DNA from: an uncultured Rhodospirillales bacterium
Lineage (GTDB): Bacteria > Pseudomonadota > Alphaproteobacteria > CAAGCB01 > CAG-977
Assembly (NCBI GenBank): GCA_902777205.1
Contig: CACYSU010000016.1
Coordinates: 1 to 53,537, forward strand
DNA length: 53,537 nt
Direction of reading: 5' to 3'
Made by a program: the position numbers and the translations under genes. Positions 52,227 through 53,537 of the stretch are shown here, piece by piece. The notes below the pieces were generated by a model. That model searched no databases, was not told where the DNA came from, and saw only the letters and a program-made list of their open reading frames with translations. Position 1 is the stretch's first letter. Each line of letters opens with the position of its first letter.

Positions 52227-53537
52227 TTAAAAAGCGCGCTTCACCCCGATCGTCACGGTGTGATCGGTATAATGTGTGCGAAAAACGCCGTCATAAGACA
52301 GCGACGCTTCATACGCCGCGCCGAACCGCATTGAAACGCCGGCGCCGCCCTCGAATCCCCAACGGTGCAAGCGGCCGCTTTCGATGACATAGCTTTTTCC
52401 GTTTGTCAAAGTGACGGGCGCGCTCGTTTTATCGGAAATGAAATCGTATGTCGCAGCGACGCGGATCTGCGGACTGAATGTGCCGAAATTCTCAGCAGCC
52501 TTGATTTCCGCGATCCCCGTCAAGATTCCGTCCGAATCCGCCGAAACGCGCTGCGCCGCCGTGTCGGTGTACCCGTCGCGGCGCAAATGCAGATACCGCG
52601 CGCCGACACCGGACGAAACAACGCCGGCGTCATAACCGGCGACGGCCTGCGCGGCGAAAGTGTCCACACCGTAACCGGCCGTGTAAATCGAACCGAGGAC
52701 GTTTTTGCGTTCGTCCCAATCCGAAAAGGAATAAGCCAGCATCCCGTCGAAAAACAGGCGATCGGGCTTGTATTCGCCGTAAACGAACAGACTGTGCGTG
52801 TCCGTATCAATATCGCGGGCGAACGCATCCACGTTACCGCGGACGAAAGCATAGCCCAAACCGGCCTTGCCCGCATCGGCGGATTTTTCAAACCCGGCCG
52901 CAACCCCCGCCGACACGCCAGAAAATCCCCGCGCCGGATCGGCATCCGACAGCTTTGATTTATTGGAAAATCCCTGCGCCCAAGCGGTGACGCCCTCCGG
53001 CTCCGTCCCCGCCGCGCGCCCTTTCGTTTCCGTTTGCGGGATGAAACGGCCGGAAACAACGGAAAACAACCGGTTGACCGAAGCGGCGGATTGCGCCGTG
53101 ACAACAGGGGCGGCCACAGGCGACAACGCCGTCAGCGCCGCGTTCAACGCCGCGGAACCGGACGTTTCCAAAGCGGACAAGCGGTCTTTCAAATCGGCGG
53201 GATAGCCGTCGAAACGCGATGACGCCGACAGCAGCACCAAACGCAACGTTGAATCCTTTTGAATGCTGTAATCCTGCAGCGTGTTCCCGTCTTCCAGTAT
53301 CTTTCCCGCAAAAATCAAACGTTGAGATTCGGCGGCGATGCCTTCCTTATCTTTAAAGATGTCTACATCCACAACTGGAGCATTTTTGATTTTTTCCTTT
53401 AGAGTCTTCGCATCTGTGAGGAAAGGTATATCGGTCTTTGGATTGAGACTAAGGCTCTTAAAATATTGAACCACCTCCTTGAAGAAGTTCAATATGCCCT
53501 TAATGACTTTCTTGACAAAACGGAAGGCAGAACGGAA
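52227..53537 (-). CDS. Autotransporter beta-barrel protein with a ubiquitin-like passenger segment (5' end off window)
   Basis: The frame is open to the right edge (436 residues visible, start not seen). From 53351 to 53229 it reads [17 protein letters not shown], then [20 protein letters not shown]: about 30 of 41 residues equal human ubiquitin positions 32-72, including equivalents of K33, I44, K48, K63 and V70. The C-terminal diglycine is absent (LVLLSASS), so conjugation is unlikely. The N-terminal half of ubiquitin is not recognisable; instead there is an amphipathic Lys/Phe-rich stretch in foreign codon use. After a linker the last roughly 260 residues alternate as amphipathic strands ([35 protein letters not shown]) and end in F, a typical autotransporter barrel. 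The passenger should be displayed or released outside the cell. Confidence 0.85.
   Translation of the reverse strand, partial: FRSAFRFVKKVIKGILNFFKEVVQYFKSLSLNPKTDIPFLTDAKTLKEKIKNAPVVDVDIFKDKEGIAAESQRLIFAGKILEDGNTLQDYSIQKDSTLRLVLLSASSRFDGYPADLKDRLSALETSGSAALNAALTALSPVAAPVVTAQSAASVNRLFSVVSGRFIPQTETKGRAAGTEPEGVTAWAQGFSNKSKLSDADPARGFSGVSAGVAAGFEKSADAGKAGLGYAFVRGNVDAFARDIDTDTHSLFVYGEYKPDRLFFDGMLAYSFSDWDERKNVLGSIYTAGYGVDTFAAQAVAGYDAGVVSSGVGARYLHLRRDGYTDTAAQRVSADSDGILTGIAEIKAAENFGTFSPQIRVAATYDFISDKTSAPVTLTNGKSYVIESGRLHRWGFEGGAGVSMRFGAAYEASLSYDGVFRTHYTDHTVTIGVKRAF

Overview
The window looks like a chromosome segment of a motile, anaerobic or microaerobic alphaproteobacterium, probably one of the uncultured gut-associated Rhodospirillales-like lineages. 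This is inferred from gene content only: an RpoH sigma factor with its RpoH box, a class III (oxygen-sensitive) ribonucleotide reductase, a FucO-type alcohol dehydrogenase, flagellar genes with a sigma-54 promoter, and GC-rich codon use through most of the window.

Layout. 1-400: start of tuf preceded by tRNA-Gly and tRNA-Tyr (minus). 541-3883: rlmB, a membrane-anchored M23 peptidase and a Lys/Asp-repeat protein. 3944-6739: a GalT-like protein divergent from a GT4 glycogen synthase. 6803-9821: nrdD, a separate glycyl-radical-domain protein and nrdG, behind tandem NrdR boxes. 10157-11941: a Tat-type flavodoxin and a CMD-cupin protein behind a MerR-type 19-bp-spacer promoter. 12010-18932: a complete N-type ATPase operon, atpDCQRBEFAG. 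19145-23673: a small unknown gene, dapL, dapF and a divergent Clp-like AAA+ protein. 23779-25242: gltX. 25326-26361: an AT-rich island with a tandem palindrome, a structured RNA with its own promoter and terminator, and a lipoprotein. 26417-29554: a eukaryote-type ileS. 29706-36325: a giant coiled-coil membrane protein and two unknown proteins, one with an EF-hand. 36464-37330: rpoH, then repeats and a dead IS200-like element. 38387-39928: flagellin. 40193-41147: a tandem array of small type I toxin-antitoxin-like modules. 41199-44756: polA and an esterase. 44834-50907: fliK-flgD-flgE from a sigma-54 promoter. 51018-52175: fucO. 52227-53537: an autotransporter whose passenger contains a ubiquitin-like sequence, running off the right edge.

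Two parts stand out. (1) The autotransporter at the right edge carries a stretch that matches the last two thirds of ubiquitin at about 30 of 41 positions, joined to a C-terminal outer-membrane beta-barrel; just N-terminal of it the codon use changes abruptly. (2) Between flagellin and polA lie three copies of a module made of a 21-residue hydrophobic peptide gene on the minus strand (intact in two copies) and a roughly 77-nt antisense RNA on the plus strand that overlaps the peptide mRNA leader. Each copy has its own convergent promoters, and two nested inverted repeats change together between copies. A third candidate is the structured RNA ahead of the lipoprotein at 25404-25609.
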